This document shows positions 45,547-56,477 of a DNA stretch of 59,710 nucleotides, piece after piece; the stretch's first letter is position 1, and each line of letters opens with the position of its first letter. This DNA is from an uncultured Micrococcales bacterium (GTDB taxonomy: Bacteria > Actinomycetota > Actinomycetes > Actinomycetales > Microbacteriaceae): NCBI GenBank assembly GCA_903922825.1, contig CAIXVE010000018.1:1-59710 (forward strand), given 5' to 3'. The notes under the pieces are model-generated. The model made no database searches. It was given only the letters and a program-made list of their open reading frames with translations, and had not been told where the DNA came from. The position numbers and the translations under genes were made by a program.

Positions 45547-46313
45547 TGTCTGAACGGTCCGAGTTCACTGACTCAGCAGGAGTGCCTTGGGAGGGCCGCA
45601 ACTTTTCGGAGAATAAGTTCGCTTCCGACAATGGTTTAGCGGATGAGAGACTCATGGAAGCAATTATTAGATTCCAATCAGGCGTTGGACTCCCTGAACA
45701 AGTTATGGAAGCTTTCGCTCAGGCACGCCTTTTGATTCCTTTGATTGCAAACCTTGGTGAAAGTGGAGAAGGCGCTCATGGTCTAACCGAAGATAAGAGC
45801 GCTGAACTGTCAATTGTGACGGTAAGAACGCCTGATGGGCAAACCGCATTACCGATTTTTAGTTCCGTTGAGGCCATGAACAATTGGAATTCACAAGCAC
45901 GCCCGGTCCCAAATTATGGACGTCAAGTGGCTTTTGCAGCGGCTAGCGAAGGGAACACTCGCATTGTTTTAGACCCTATGGCACCTTCCGAGTTCGTGAT
46001 TAGAAGACCGGGAATCGCTCATCTCGCTCAAGGCTTTGAATGGATTTCTCCCGATAGGCATCCAGAAGTTGCTGAGATTATTCAATTTGAGTTAGGGAAG
46101 TTCGACATAGTCGATAGCTTTGCTCTGGTTTCTGGAGATCCTGAGTATCGACTTCGTGGCCAGGAACTAGTTATTGAGCTTTATCTTGAAGAAGGTTTGT
46201 CTCAGGACAGACTTAGAACCTTTGAAGAAGAATTCTTTGGAAATATTTCGAGAAGTGAAAAATTCATTGAGCTGGTGGATTCAGTAGCTGTGAAGTTTTC
46301 GACTGCTAGCTAA
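45546..46313 (+). CDS. SseB family protein
   Basis: A 255-residue soluble protein with an SseB N-terminal-type domain (LMEAIIRFQ, then QARLLIPLI, VRTPDGQTALPIFSSVEAMNNWNSQARPVP) and a less conserved C-terminal half. In Microbacteriaceae it commonly follows hisA (recollection). Biochemical function is unknown. The start overlaps the hisA stop by one base; the 3' end overlaps the convergent DUF1844 gene by 8 nt. Confidence 0.8.
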   Translation: MSERSEFTDSAGVPWEGRNFSENKFASDNGLADERLMEAIIRFQSGVGLPEQVMEAFAQARLLIPLIANLGESGEGAHGLTEDKSAELSIVTVRTPDGQTALPIFSSVEAMNNWNSQARPVPNYGRQVAFAAASEGNTRIVLDPMAPSEFVIRRPGIAHLAQGFEWISPDRHPEVAEIIQFELGKFDIVDSFALVSGDPEYRLRGQELVIELYLEEGLSQDRLRTFEEEFFGNISRSEKFIELVDSVAVKFSTAS

Positions 46314-46641
46314 CCGGTCCTGTGTATTTTTCGCCAGGTCCTTGACCGGGAGTATCTTTTATCACTGATGCTTCTCGGAACGCCAATTGAAGGCTACGTA
46401 GGCCATCTCTAAGCGGTCTGGCATGGTGATCGCCAATCTCTGCAGCGCTTGCAGTAACAAGCCCTGCAAGAGCATTAATTAGCTTTCGAGCTTCATCAAG
46501 GTCGCCCTTATAGCCTGATTCGGCTAGTCCAACCTGAACAGCAGCAGCACTCATCAGGTGAACAGCAGTTGCGGTGATGACTTCAACAGCAGGAACTTCT
46601 TCGAGTTCTCTTAGAGCTCGGGTTTCTTCGTTTTCGGTCAT
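46306..46641 (-). CDS. DUF1844 family protein
   Basis: A 111-residue, mostly helical protein with the DUF1844 pattern (VEVITATAVHLMSAAAVQVGLAE, then DLDEARKLINALAGLV). The family often lies upstream of infC in actinobacteria and has no known role. GGAAG 8 nt before the ATG serves as Shine-Dalgarno sequence. It diverges from infC, and a symmetrical -10-like palindrome lies between them. Confidence 0.85.
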   Translation of the reverse strand: MTENEETRALRELEEVPAVEVITATAVHLMSAAAVQVGLAESGYKGDLDEARKLINALAGLVTASAAEIGDHHARPLRDGLRSLQLAFREASVIKDTPGQGPGEKYTGPVS

Positions 46642-46673
46642 TCGGGGGCTTCCTTTTTCTATTGATTCTCTGC

Positions 46674-46685
46674 TAGGCTAGCCTA
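46674..46685. promoter_or_regulatory. Palindrome TAGGCTAGCCTA, overlapping face-to-face -10 boxes
   Basis: Each strand reads TAGGCT. For the DUF1844 gene, CTGACC lies 16 nt upstream on the minus strand, making a fair promoter; for infC the plus-strand copy would give a leader of about 165 nt. CTGTTGAC-TTAG-GTCAGCAG, an 8-bp inverted repeat, follows at 46691-46710. Confidence 0.45.
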
Positions 46686-46749
46686 CGGCTCTGTTGACTT
46701 AGGTCAGCAGTCAGAAGTGGATTCATTTCCCACCCGCGATCACCGATTT

Positions 46750-46844
46750 CTTTAGGTGGCCGGGTAAAGCTTTGAACTTACGTTCTGCGCGTCGACAAGC
46801 AAATGCTTGTGCTGATGTGGCCATCTTAGTCACGTCTAAAGGAG
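46750..46844 (+). promoter_or_regulatory. Structured infC leader pairing with the Shine-Dalgarno region
   Basis: CTTTAG (46750-46755) can pair with CTAAAG (46836-46841), whose last G belongs to the AAGGAG of infC. Next to it GTGGCC (46756-46761) pairs with GGCCAT (46819-46824), and ACAAGC-AAAT-GCTTGT (46795-46810) forms an internal hairpin. This suggests control of infC translation by the leader. Confidence 0.45.
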
Positions 46845-46851
46845 TAAGCAG

Positions 46852-47430
46852 ATCAGCGATCCGCGTATAAATGAACGAATCCGTGTTCCTGAGGTTCGAC
46901 TCGTCGGCCTTAACGGTGAGCAGCTTGGCATTGTCAAAACAGACATGGCTTTGCGTATGGCTCAGGAAGCCGACCTTGATTTAGTTGAAGTTTCGCCTAA
47001 CTCAGAACCACCGGTTTGCAAACTTATGGATTTCGGTAAGTTCAAATACGAAGCTGCCCAGAAGGTTCGTGAAGCAAGAAAGAATCAGACCAACACTGTT
47101 GTGAAGACAGTCAAGTTCGGTTTGAAGATTGAAGGCCATGACTTTGGAACTAAAAAGGGTCAGATCGAGAAATTCCTTAAAGCCGGTGACAAGGTTCGTG
47201 TTGTAGTCACATTCAGAGGTCGAGAGCAGTCTCGTCCTGAGATGGGTGTGAAGCTATTGCAAAGAGTTGCAGAGGAAGTAACCGAATTCGGTTCCGTTGA
47301 GTCATCACCATCTGTTGATGGTAAGGGATTGGTTATGGTTATCGCTCCACTGAGAAACAAGGCTGATGCTAAAGCTGATGCGAAGCGAAGTGCTGAGCGT
47401 CAACCTAAAGCAGAAGCATCAGAAGAATAA
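46852..47430 (+). CDS. infC: Translation initiation factor IF-3, with an ATC start codon
   Basis: IF3 checks start-codon/initiator pairing on the 30S subunit. The ORF track begins at 46945 and loses the N-terminal domain. In the same frame, upstream codons read ISDPRINERIRVPEVRLVG, the typical actinobacterial IF3 start. An in-frame TAA lies at 46837, and no ATG, GTG or TTG occurs between it and that motif, while AAGGAG lies 7 nt before ATC at 46852. An AUU/AUC-type start is the known autoregulatory feature of infC. The 192-residue protein has the N-domain, the linker helix (EAAQKVREARKNQ) and the C-domain. It heads infC-rpmI-rplT. Confidence 0.93.
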   Translation: MSDPRINERIRVPEVRLVGLNGEQLGIVKTDMALRMAQEADLDLVEVSPNSEPPVCKLMDFGKFKYEAAQKVREARKNQTNTVVKTVKFGLKIEGHDFGTKKGQIEKFLKAGDKVRVVVTFRGREQSRPEMGVKLLQRVAEEVTEFGSVESSPSVDGKGLVMVIAPLRNKADAKADAKRSAERQPKAEASEE

Positions 47431-47435
47431 AGAAT

Positions 47436-47455
47436 TCTGCAGTTGAATCTGCAGA
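47436..47455 (+). promoter_or_regulatory. Hairpin between infC and rpmI
   Basis: TCTGCAG and CTGCAGA pair around TTGAAT, 9-10 nt before the ACAGGAGAG Shine-Dalgarno region of rpmI. In E. coli and B. subtilis L20 binds leader RNA of this operon; a similar site here is only inferred. Confidence 0.45.
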
Positions 47456-47477
47456 TTAGATAAACAGGAGAGCAGTT

Positions 47478-47672
47478 ATGCCAAAGCAGAAGACCCACTC
47501 TGGCGCTAAGAAGCGTTTTCGTTTCACCGGAAGCGGCAAGTTGATGAAGCAACAGATCAACATGCGTCACAACCTAGAACACAAGTCATCTCGACGTACT
47601 CGTCGTTTGAACCAGGATCAGGTTGTCAGTGCAGCTGACTTCAAGACCATCAAGAAGCAGCTCGGACACTAA
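47478..47672 (+). CDS. rpmI: 50S ribosomal protein L35
   Basis: The 64-residue basic protein has the L35 pattern [21 protein letters not shown] and [21 protein letters not shown] precedes the ATG. It lies between infC and rplT as in most bacteria. Confidence 0.97.
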   Translation: MPKQKTHSGAKKRFRFTGSGKLMKQQINMRHNLEHKSSRRTRRLNQDQVVSAADFKTIKKQLGH

Positions 47673-47696
47673 GTAAAAGACTTTTAGGAGAAAACA

Positions 47697-48080
47697 ATGG
47701 CAAGAGTAAAAAACGCAGTAAACGCTTTGAAGAAGCGTCGTACCGCACTAGAGCGCGCCAAGGGTTACCGTGGACAGCGTTCACGTTTGTACCGCATGGC
47801 AAAGCAGCAGGTTCTGCACTCACTTGTTTATGCATACAACGACCGTCGCGACAAGAAGGGTAACTTCCGTCGTCTATGGATTCAGCGTATTAACGCCGCT
47901 TCACGCGCTAACGGACTTACCTACAACCGTCTAATCCAGGGGCTAAACCTGGCTGGTGTTGGTGTTGACCGTCGTATCTTGGCTGACCTTGCAGTTAACG
48001 AACCTAAAGCTTTTGCTTCTTTGGTTGCCACTGCTAAAGCTGCACTTCCTGCTGACACTTCAGCCCCAAAGGTTAAGTAA
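47697..48080 (+). CDS. rplT: 50S ribosomal protein L20
   Basis: The 127-residue L20 binds 23S rRNA early in 50S assembly. [35 protein letters not shown] and [20 protein letters not shown] are family signatures. A short Ala/Pro/Thr tail ends the protein. AGGAGA precedes the ATG. L20 is the usual autorepressor of this operon. Confidence 0.98.
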   Translation: MARVKNAVNALKKRRTALERAKGYRGQRSRLYRMAKQQVLHSLVYAYNDRRDKKGNFRRLWIQRINAASRANGLTYNRLIQGLNLAGVGVDRRILADLAVNEPKAFASLVATAKAALPADTSAPKVK

Positions 48081-48087
48081 GTAGAAC

Positions 48088-48882
48088 GTGTTAACTGATC
48101 CCAAGGCCAGTAAGGTTCGCGGGGTTGCCAAGTTAGTTAAGAAAGATGCCCGGGCTGAGACCGGGCTCTTTCTGCTTGAAGGACCGCAAGGTTTTAGCGA
48201 GGCGCTCGATCGACCAAAACTAATCCTCGAAGCTTTTGCTACCGAGGAGGCCTTGGCTCGCCATAAAGAACTGTTTGAAAAAGCTGAAGCTCTTCGAATC
48301 AATGTTCAATTGGTAAGTGACAGTGTGCTGGCTGCTTTATCAGATACCAATACTCCTCAAGGGGTGGTTGCAGTTTGTGAGCAATTCGATGTCTCTCTTG
48401 AGAGCATTCTCGAAACGAAGCCAACTCTGGTTGCCGTGCTATCTCAAATCAGGGATCCAGGTAATGCTGGAACTGTCTTGCGTGCAGCTGATGCGGCTGG
48501 TGCTGATGCGGTTATTTTCACTTCTGGAAGTGTTGATATCTATAACCCGAAGGTTGTTCGCTCAACTACAGGTTCGATGTTTCATTTGCCATTCGCTGTT
48601 GATGTTGATGTCAATGAAGCTATTGCTTTACTAAAGTCTGCGGGAATCCAAGTCCTTGCCGCTGATGCCGGGGGTGCAGTTCTTAATGAGCTGGCTTCAA
48701 GCGGTGAACTTAAGAAGCCAACCGCTTGGCTTTTTGGCAATGAAGCATGGGGCTTTGAACCTGAGCTCTTAGCCCAGGCAGATAAGGTCGTCGCAGTTCC
48801 AATCTATGGCGCTGCGGAGTCTCTAAACCTTGCAACTGCAGCCAGTGTGTGTTTATACATGAGTGCATTCGCTCAGAACTAA
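48088..48882 (+). CDS. TrmH/SpoU family RNA 2'-O-methyltransferase
   Basis: A 264-residue SPOUT-class methyltransferase. An N-terminal substrate-binding domain (LLEGPQGFSEAL) is followed by the trefoil-knot domain with QIRDPGNAGTVLRAADAAGADAV, LFGNEAWGF and PIYGAAESLNLATAASVCLY, the three SpoU motifs. Members modify ribose in rRNA or tRNA; the exact site is not readable. It starts with GTG 7 nt after rplT and precedes pheS, a conserved actinobacterial order. Confidence 0.9.
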   Translation: MLTDPKASKVRGVAKLVKKDARAETGLFLLEGPQGFSEALDRPKLILEAFATEEALARHKELFEKAEALRINVQLVSDSVLAALSDTNTPQGVVAVCEQFDVSLESILETKPTLVAVLSQIRDPGNAGTVLRAADAAGADAVIFTSGSVDIYNPKVVRSTTGSMFHLPFAVDVDVNEAIALLKSAGIQVLAADAGGAVLNELASSGELKKPTAWLFGNEAWGFEPELLAQADKVVAVPIYGAAESLNLATAASVCLYMSAFAQN

Positions 48883-48912
48883 TTCAACTTCGAAAGATAT
48901 ACTTAGAATCAA

Positions 48913-49953
48913 ATGTCAGAACATAAGGAAATCTCAAAACCTGTCGTTGACGGGATAGTTTCTGACGCGCTCGCCAAGATTCAAGCAACTACAGATTTGG
49001 CTGAGCTTAAGGCGGTTAAGCCTCAAACTATCGGAGAAGGGTCTGCATTTGCATCTCTAAGCTCAAGTCTGGGAAAGCTTCCGGCAGATCAAAAAGCTAC
49101 AGCCGGAAAGCTTATTACTGAAGCTCGAGTTTTACTCAACCAAGCCTTCACCGAACGTGAAGCTGAGTTCTATAGCGTTGAGCAACAGGCGAAACTCGAA
49201 GCCGAACGAGTAGACATCACGGCAGCACCTCTAACTCAAGTATTTGGTGCTAGGCATCCACTTTCTTTATTGCAGGATGAGATTTCAGACATCTTCGTTG
49301 GCATGGGTTGGGAAATTGCGGAAGGACCTGAAGTTGAGAGTGAATGGTTCAACTTTGATGCGTTGAACTTTGATGCAGATCATCCAGCGCGCGCGATGCA
49401 GGACACTTTCTTCATTGAACCTGTTGAGCAACACCTTGTGCTTAGAACACACACTTCGCCGGTTCAGGTTCGTTCGCTCTTAGAACGTGATCTTCCGGTT
49501 TATGTTTTATGTCCTGGTCGAGTTTTTAGAACTGATGAACTTGATGCCACGCACACACCAGTCTTCCACCAGGTTGAAGGGCTAGCGGTTGATAAAGGTT
49601 TGACCATGGCAGATCTAAAGGGAACTTTGGAGCACTTTGCTCGAATTATGTTTGGCGATGATGCCAAGATTCGTCTTCGTCCTTCTTTCTTCCCTTTTAC
49701 TGAACCTTCAGCTGAGTTAGATGTTTGGCACCCTGGTGCTAAAGGTGGAGCTCGTTGGGTTGAGTGGGGTGGCTGTGGCATGGTGAACCCTAACGTTTTG
49801 AAAGCAGCAGGTGTTGATCCTGAGGTTTACACAGGTTTTGCTTTCGGTATGGGTATCGAAAGAACTTTGATGTTCCGCAACGATGTTATAGACATGCACG
49901 ACATGGTTGAAGCAGACGTTAGATTCTCACAGCAGTTCGGTGGTGTTCTGTAA
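48913..49953 (+). CDS. pheS: Phenylalanyl-tRNA synthetase alpha subunit
   Basis: PheS holds the catalytic core of the alpha2-beta2 synthetase. The N-terminal coiled coil (about residues 1-90) precedes the class II core with HPLSLLQDEISDIFVGMGW, motif 2 (PGRVFRTDELDATHTPVFHQVEG) and motif 3 (GFAFGMGIERTLM). Length is 346. TATACT lies 9 nt before the ATG with no clear Shine-Dalgarno sequence. Its stop overlaps the pheT start in TAATG. Confidence 0.97.
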   Translation: MSEHKEISKPVVDGIVSDALAKIQATTDLAELKAVKPQTIGEGSAFASLSSSLGKLPADQKATAGKLITEARVLLNQAFTEREAEFYSVEQQAKLEAERVDITAAPLTQVFGARHPLSLLQDEISDIFVGMGWEIAEGPEVESEWFNFDALNFDADHPARAMQDTFFIEPVEQHLVLRTHTSPVQVRSLLERDLPVYVLCPGRVFRTDELDATHTPVFHQVEGLAVDKGLTMADLKGTLEHFARIMFGDDAKIRLRPSFFPFTEPSAELDVWHPGAKGGARWVEWGGCGMVNPNVLKAAGVDPEVYTGFAFGMGIERTLMFRNDVIDMHDMVEADVRFSQQFGGVL

Positions 49954-52442
49954 TGAGAGTGCCGCTATCTTGGCTAGGTGAATATGTAACCCTACCGGCG
50001 AATGCAACTGCTGATTCTGTGATGGCAGAGCTAGTGAAGATTGGTTTAGAAGAAGAAGGGTCGCACTCTTTTGATCTTCAAGGTCCGATAGTTGTTGGTG
50101 AAGTTTTAGAGTTCGTTGAAGAAGCTCAAAGTAATGGCAAGACCATCAGATGGTGTCAAGTTCGTGTTGCTAAAGACGGTGAATCTTCTGTTCGCGGAAT
50201 TGTTTGTGGTGCCAGCAATTTTGAAGTAGGGGACAAGGTTGTTGTTACATTGCCGGGAGCAGTTCTACCCGGAGATTTCAAGATTGCTGCTCGAAGCACC
50301 TATGGTCACACCTCAGATGGAATGATTGCTTCCGGTCGTGAACTTGGACTTAGTGATGACCACGATGGCATTCTGCTTCTAAAGAATTTGGGATTAGATC
50401 CTGAAGTTGGCACTGATGCACTTGAACTTCTAGCGCTGAATGACTCAGCGGCTGAAGTAAACGTCACTCCAGATCGCGGTTACTGTTTCTCTATCAGAGG
50501 CATCGCCAGAGAGTATTCACACGCAAGTGGTGCCCGTTTCACTGACCCGATTAGTCGAATCAACCCTGTTTTAGGAACTGGATTTGCTGTTGGGATAACT
50601 GATCAAGAGCCTATTCGCGGGAAGCATGGCGTTATAAAGTTTGTTACTCGAGTTGTTAGAAACATTGATGCAACTGCGCCAACCCCAACCTGGATGGTTA
50701 GCCGGCTAAAACTTGCAGGTATGAGATCAATCTCTGTTGTAGTGGATATCACCAACTACGTCATGTTGGAGCTGGGCCAACCGATTCATGCTTACGACTT
50801 GGACAAACTAGGTTCTGGTTTTGGAGTTAGAAGAGCATCAAACAGTGAAAAGATAACCACGCTTGATGGTGCTGAGCGAACTTTGAGCAGTGAAGATCTT
50901 GTAATCATAGATACCTCTGGTCCGATTGGCATTGCCGGTGTTATGGGTGGAGCATCAACCGAAGTTAGTAGTTCCACCAAGAATGTCTTAATTGAATCTG
51001 CAAACTTCGATGGGGTTTCGATTGCGAGATCGGCAAGAAGACACAAACTTCCTAGCGAAGCATCCAAGCGTTTCGAAAGAGGAGTTGACCCCAAGGTTGC
51101 TGAATACGCAGCGGCAAGAGTGGTGCAGTTGCTAGAGGAATTAACTGGAGCAAAAGCTGACGAACTAGGTTCATTCTTTGATAGCAGCGCTACACCGGCA
51201 ACTATTTTCTTGCCCAATGACTTTGCGAAATCTCTAACTGGTGTTTCTTACAGTCCTGAAGACATTGATGAAACATTGCGAGCTATCGGATGTGTAGTGG
51301 CAACAGTGTCAGACGGCTTTGAAGTTATTCCACCATCATGGAGACCAGACCTTACTCACAAGACAGATTTAGTTGAAGAGGTAGCTCGCATAACGGGATA
51401 TGAGCAAATCCCTTCGCGTCTACCTGTTGCACCTCCTGGACGAGGCCTAACTAGAAAACAGAAGTTGAAGAGAATCGTTTCAAACACTTTGGCTTTCACC
51501 GGTCACACCGAAGTGTTGAACTATCCGTTCCTAACAGCAGAACAGAATTCATATTTCCATGCTGCTGATTTCAAGAGGGTAGTGCTTGCAAATGCAATGC
51601 AGGAGAGCAGCAACGAACTTCGTTTGAGTTTGCTTCCAGGGCTGATTGATGCTGCCAAGCGCAACGCTTCAAGAACTCTAGTTGATTTAGCGCTCTTTGA
51701 AATTGGTTTGGTCTTCCTACCTGCAACTTCTAATGCCACAGTTGAGCTTCCAGCTGGAAACGTCTTGCCATCGCAAGCAGAACTTCAAAGACTTCAAGAC
51801 AGCATTCCTCTGCAACCGTTAACTCTTGCTGCTTTGTTTATGGGTGATCGAGTTGGTCAGCAGGTGGGTCGAAAGAGCATCAAATCATCTTATGCAGATG
51901 CAATCTCTTTGGTTAGGAACATCGCCAATGTTCTTTCCGTTGAATTAGTTATTGAGCAAGCTGAACCTCAAGGATTCCATCCTGGTAGAAGTGCTGTGAT
52001 CAAAACGGTTGACGGTGTGAAACTCGGTTTTGCTGGTGAATTAAACCCTGAGTTAACCGCTCAAAACGACCTTCCTCGTCAAGTTAGCGTTGTTGAAATT
52101 AACCTCGATGTTCTATTCGATGCGGTTCCGGCAACTGTTTCTGCAACTGCTATTCACACCTTCCCAGCGGCTACCCAAGATCTTTCCTTGGTCATGGACC
52201 AAAACGTTTCAGCTGCAGAGGTTCTAAATGTCATTAGGGTCTCATGTGGTGAGTTACTCGAAGACGTGGTGCTGGTAGATGACTATCGGGGTGGCAATCT
52301 AGAGGCAAACCAAAAGTCCTTAACTTTTGCACTTCGCTTTAGAGCACAGGACAGAACTTTGACACAGGTTGAAGCGAGTGAGGCTAGAGACAAGGCTGTC
52401 TCAGAAGCTAATCGCTTATTTGGCGCAACTCTTCGAGCCTGA
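49953..52442 (+). CDS. pheT: Phenylalanyl-tRNA synthetase beta subunit
   Basis: The 829-residue beta subunit has the N-terminal tRNA-binding OB domain (about residues 40-150), the B3/B4 editing module (VVDITNYVMLELGQPIHAYD), B5 and a C-terminal FDX-ACB domain (TFPAATQDLSLVMDQNV to LTFALRFRAQDRTLTQ). It pairs with PheS and edits mischarged Tyr-tRNA-Phe. ATG overlaps the pheS stop. Confidence 0.97.
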   Translation: MRVPLSWLGEYVTLPANATADSVMAELVKIGLEEEGSHSFDLQGPIVVGEVLEFVEEAQSNGKTIRWCQVRVAKDGESSVRGIVCGASNFEVGDKVVVTLPGAVLPGDFKIAARSTYGHTSDGMIASGRELGLSDDHDGILLLKNLGLDPEVGTDALELLALNDSAAEVNVTPDRGYCFSIRGIAREYSHASGARFTDPISRINPVLGTGFAVGITDQEPIRGKHGVIKFVTRVVRNIDATAPTPTWMVSRLKLAGMRSISVVVDITNYVMLELGQPIHAYDLDKLGSGFGVRRASNSEKITTLDGAERTLSSEDLVIIDTSGPIGIAGVMGGASTEVSSSTKNVLIESANFDGVSIARSARRHKLPSEASKRFERGVDPKVAEYAAARVVQLLEELTGAKADELGSFFDSSATPATIFLPNDFAKSLTGVSYSPEDIDETLRAIGCVVATVSDGFEVIPPSWRPDLTHKTDLVEEVARITGYEQIPSRLPVAPPGRGLTRKQKLKRIVSNTLAFTGHTEVLNYPFLTAEQNSYFHAADFKRVVLANAMQESSNELRLSLLPGLIDAAKRNASRTLVDLALFEIGLVFLPATSNATVELPAGNVLPSQAELQRLQDSIPLQPLTLAALFMGDRVGQQVGRKSIKSSYADAISLVRNIANVLSVELVIEQAEPQGFHPGRSAVIKTVDGVKLGFAGELNPELTAQNDLPRQVSVVEINLDVLFDAVPATVSATAIHTFPAATQDLSLVMDQNVSAAEVLNVIRVSCGELLEDVVLVDDYRGGNLEANQKSLTFALRFRAQDRTLTQVEASEARDKAVSEANRLFGATLRA

Positions 52443-52452
52443 GGAAGCCCCC

Positions 52453-53483
52453 ATGACTTATAAGGTGGGAATAGTTGGTGCCAGCGGCTATGTTGGCGGA
52501 GAATTGATGCGTCTGATTGCATCTCACAAAGATCTTGAACTGGTCACAATCACTGCAAATAGCAATGTTGGTGAGAGCGTGGCAGTTTTTCATCCTGACT
52601 TGGATAAATACAAAAACATGAAGTTTGTAAAGACCTCTCGAGAAAATCTTGAGGGTCTGGATGTTATTTTCCTAGCTCTCCCACACACTAAATCTGCTGA
52701 AGTTGCCGCTTGGTTACCCGAAGATGTTTTGGTTTTGGATTGTGGTGCAGACTTTCGTTTGGAATCCAGTGAAGAGTTTGAAAAGTTTTATGGAACAAAG
52801 CATGCAGGGACCTGGGTCTATGGCATGCCTGAATTGTTGATTTCTATAGAAGATAAACTTCGTGCAAAATTAGTTGGCGCTAAACGAGTTGCAGTTCCTG
52901 GATGTAATGCGACTGCTATCACCTTGGCCTATGCACCATTGCTAGCTGCAGGTTTGATTGAATCCGATGACTTAGTTGCTACGCTTTCGGTTGGCACTAG
53001 TGGAGCTGGTAGAAACTCTGAAGCGAATAAAGATAGTTCACCTGCAATTGATTCGGCTTACGCCTATCAGGTTGGCGGTGTTCATCGACACATTCCTGAG
53101 GTCATTCAGAATCTTCAACGAGTTAGCCCAAACAAAGTCACCTTGAGTTTCACCCCAGTTTTGGTTCCGATGTTTAGGGGGATTCTTGCAGTTAACACCG
53201 CAAAGCTAGTTTCTGGTGTTTCAAGTTCTGACATCCGTGCTGCTTTTGAAAAAAGTTATGGATCTGAAGTTCACATTGAGCTTCTGCCCGAAGGATCATT
53301 CCCAGACACGGGCAATGTTTCACTCACCAATAAGGTTCAGATTGGTTTCAAGATTGATGAAGCCAACAACCGAATTGTTGTGATTAGCGCTATAGATAAT
53401 TTGGTTAAAGGAACAGCCGGAGCTGCCTTGCAGAGTATGAATCTGGGGCTGGGGTTGCCTGAGAATACTGGCATTGACTACTG

Positions 53484-53484
<1 letters not shown>
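52453..53484 (+). CDS. argC: N-acetyl-gamma-glutamyl-phosphate reductase
   Basis: ArgC reduces acetylglutamyl phosphate to the semialdehyde in arginine synthesis. The N-terminal GASGYVGGELMRL motif, the catalytic cysteine in VPGCNATAI and the VGGVHRHIPE motif are visible. The ATG at 52453 with GAGGAAG upstream is used; the ORF-track start at 52369 lies inside pheT. Length is 343. Its stop overlaps argB in TGATG; argJ, usually between argC and argB in actinobacteria, is absent here. Confidence 0.96.
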
Positions 53485-55219
<1,735 letters not shown>

Positions 55220-55271
55220 AATCAAACTAATCCCAACGTTGCTAAGCGATGGTGGGTATTTAAGGAGCGAA

Positions 55272-56477
55272 ATGTCTGAACGTGTAGTGCTTGCCTATTC
55301 TGGTGGCCTAGATACCTCGGTTGGTATTGGGTGGTTGAAGGAAGCGACCGGTAAAGAAGTTGTAGCGCTTGCTATTGACGTAGGTCAAGGTGGCGAGGAC
55401 ATGAATGTTATTCGTCAGCGTGCTCTGGATTGTGGTGCGGTTGAGGCAATCGTGATTGATGCGAAAGCGGAATTCGCAGATGACTATCTAATGCCAGCTT
55501 TGAAGGCTAACGCGATGTATCAGAAGAGATACCCGTTGGTATCTGCTCTATCCAGACCTTTGATTGGTAAGCATCTTGCCAGCGTCGCAAAGTCTTTGGG
55601 TGCAGATTCAGTGGCTCATGGATGCACAGGTAAAGGAAATGATCAGGTTCGTTTTGAAGCTGCGGTTGCGGCTATTGCTCCGGAACTAAAGCCCATTGCA
55701 CCGATTAGAGATTTGGCTCTGACTCGCGATAAGGCTATCGAATTTGCTGAAAAGAATAACTTACCTATCGCGCAGAGCAAGAAGTCTCCTTACTCAGTTG
55801 ATCAAAATGTTTGGGGTCGTGCGGTTGAAACTGGATTCTTGGAAGATCCTTGGAACGCACCAATCGAAGATTTGTATTCCTACACTCAAGATCCCGATGT
55901 TTTTAGAGAACCAACAGAGATTACTATTGCTTTTGAATCCGGGATTCCGGTTTCTATTGATGGTGTGCGGTATTCAGCAATTGAGTTAATTCAAAAGATG
56001 AACGATTTGGCTGGAGCTCACGGGGTTGGTCGTATCGACATTGTTGAAGACAGATTGGTTGGTATCAAGAGTCGTGAAGTTTACGAATCTCCAGCAGGTA
56101 TTGCCTTAATCGCAGCTCACGAAGAACTTGAAAATCTAACTCTTGAACGCGATGTTAATCGTTATAAGCGCGGAGTCGAATCCCGTTGGGCTGATTTGGT
56201 TTATGAAGGACTATGGTTCTCAGGATTGAAGAAGTCTTTGGATGTTTTCATCGATCACACACAGGAATATGTAACCGGTGCAGTTCGTTTGAAACTTCAA
56301 GGTGGTAGGGCAGTGGTGACTGGTCGTAAATCAGAAGAATCACTTTACGATTTTGATCTTGCAACTTATGACACCGGTGACACTTTTGATCAGTCGATGG
56401 CTAAAGGTTTTATTGAGCTATGGGCTTTGCCAAGCAAGATTGCCGCAAAGCGCGAAAGTAACAGGAAGAGCAAGTAA
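55272..56477 (+). CDS. argG: Argininosuccinate synthase
   Basis: ArgG joins citrulline and aspartate using ATP. The PP-loop motif [13 protein letters not shown] is at the N-terminus, and [13 protein letters not shown] and [14 protein letters not shown] are family motifs; 401 residues, type 1 enzyme. AAGGAGCGAA precedes the ATG at 55272, so the ORF-track start at 55239 is rejected. No argR gene lies between argF and argG. Its stop overlaps the argH start. Confidence 0.97.
   Translation: MSERVVLAYSGGLDTSVGIGWLKEATGKEVVALAIDVGQGGEDMNVIRQRALDCGAVEAIVIDAKAEFADDYLMPALKANAMYQKRYPLVSALSRPLIGKHLASVAKSLGADSVAHGCTGKGNDQVRFEAAVAAIAPELKPIAPIRDLALTRDKAIEFAEKNNLPIAQSKKSPYSVDQNVWGRAVETGFLEDPWNAPIEDLYSYTQDPDVFREPTEITIAFESGIPVSIDGVRYSAIELIQKMNDLAGAHGVGRIDIVEDRLVGIKSREVYESPAGIALIAAHEELENLTLERDVNRYKRGVESRWADLVYEGLWFSGLKKSLDVFIDHTQEYVTGAVRLKLQGGRAVVTGRKSEESLYDFDLATYDTGDTFDQSMAKGFIELWALPSKIAAKRESNRKSK

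Noticed and set aside
52369-52452. Upstream extension of argC into pheT
   Set aside because: The ATG at 52453 begins the TYKVGIVGASGYVGG motif and has its own Shine-Dalgarno sequence.
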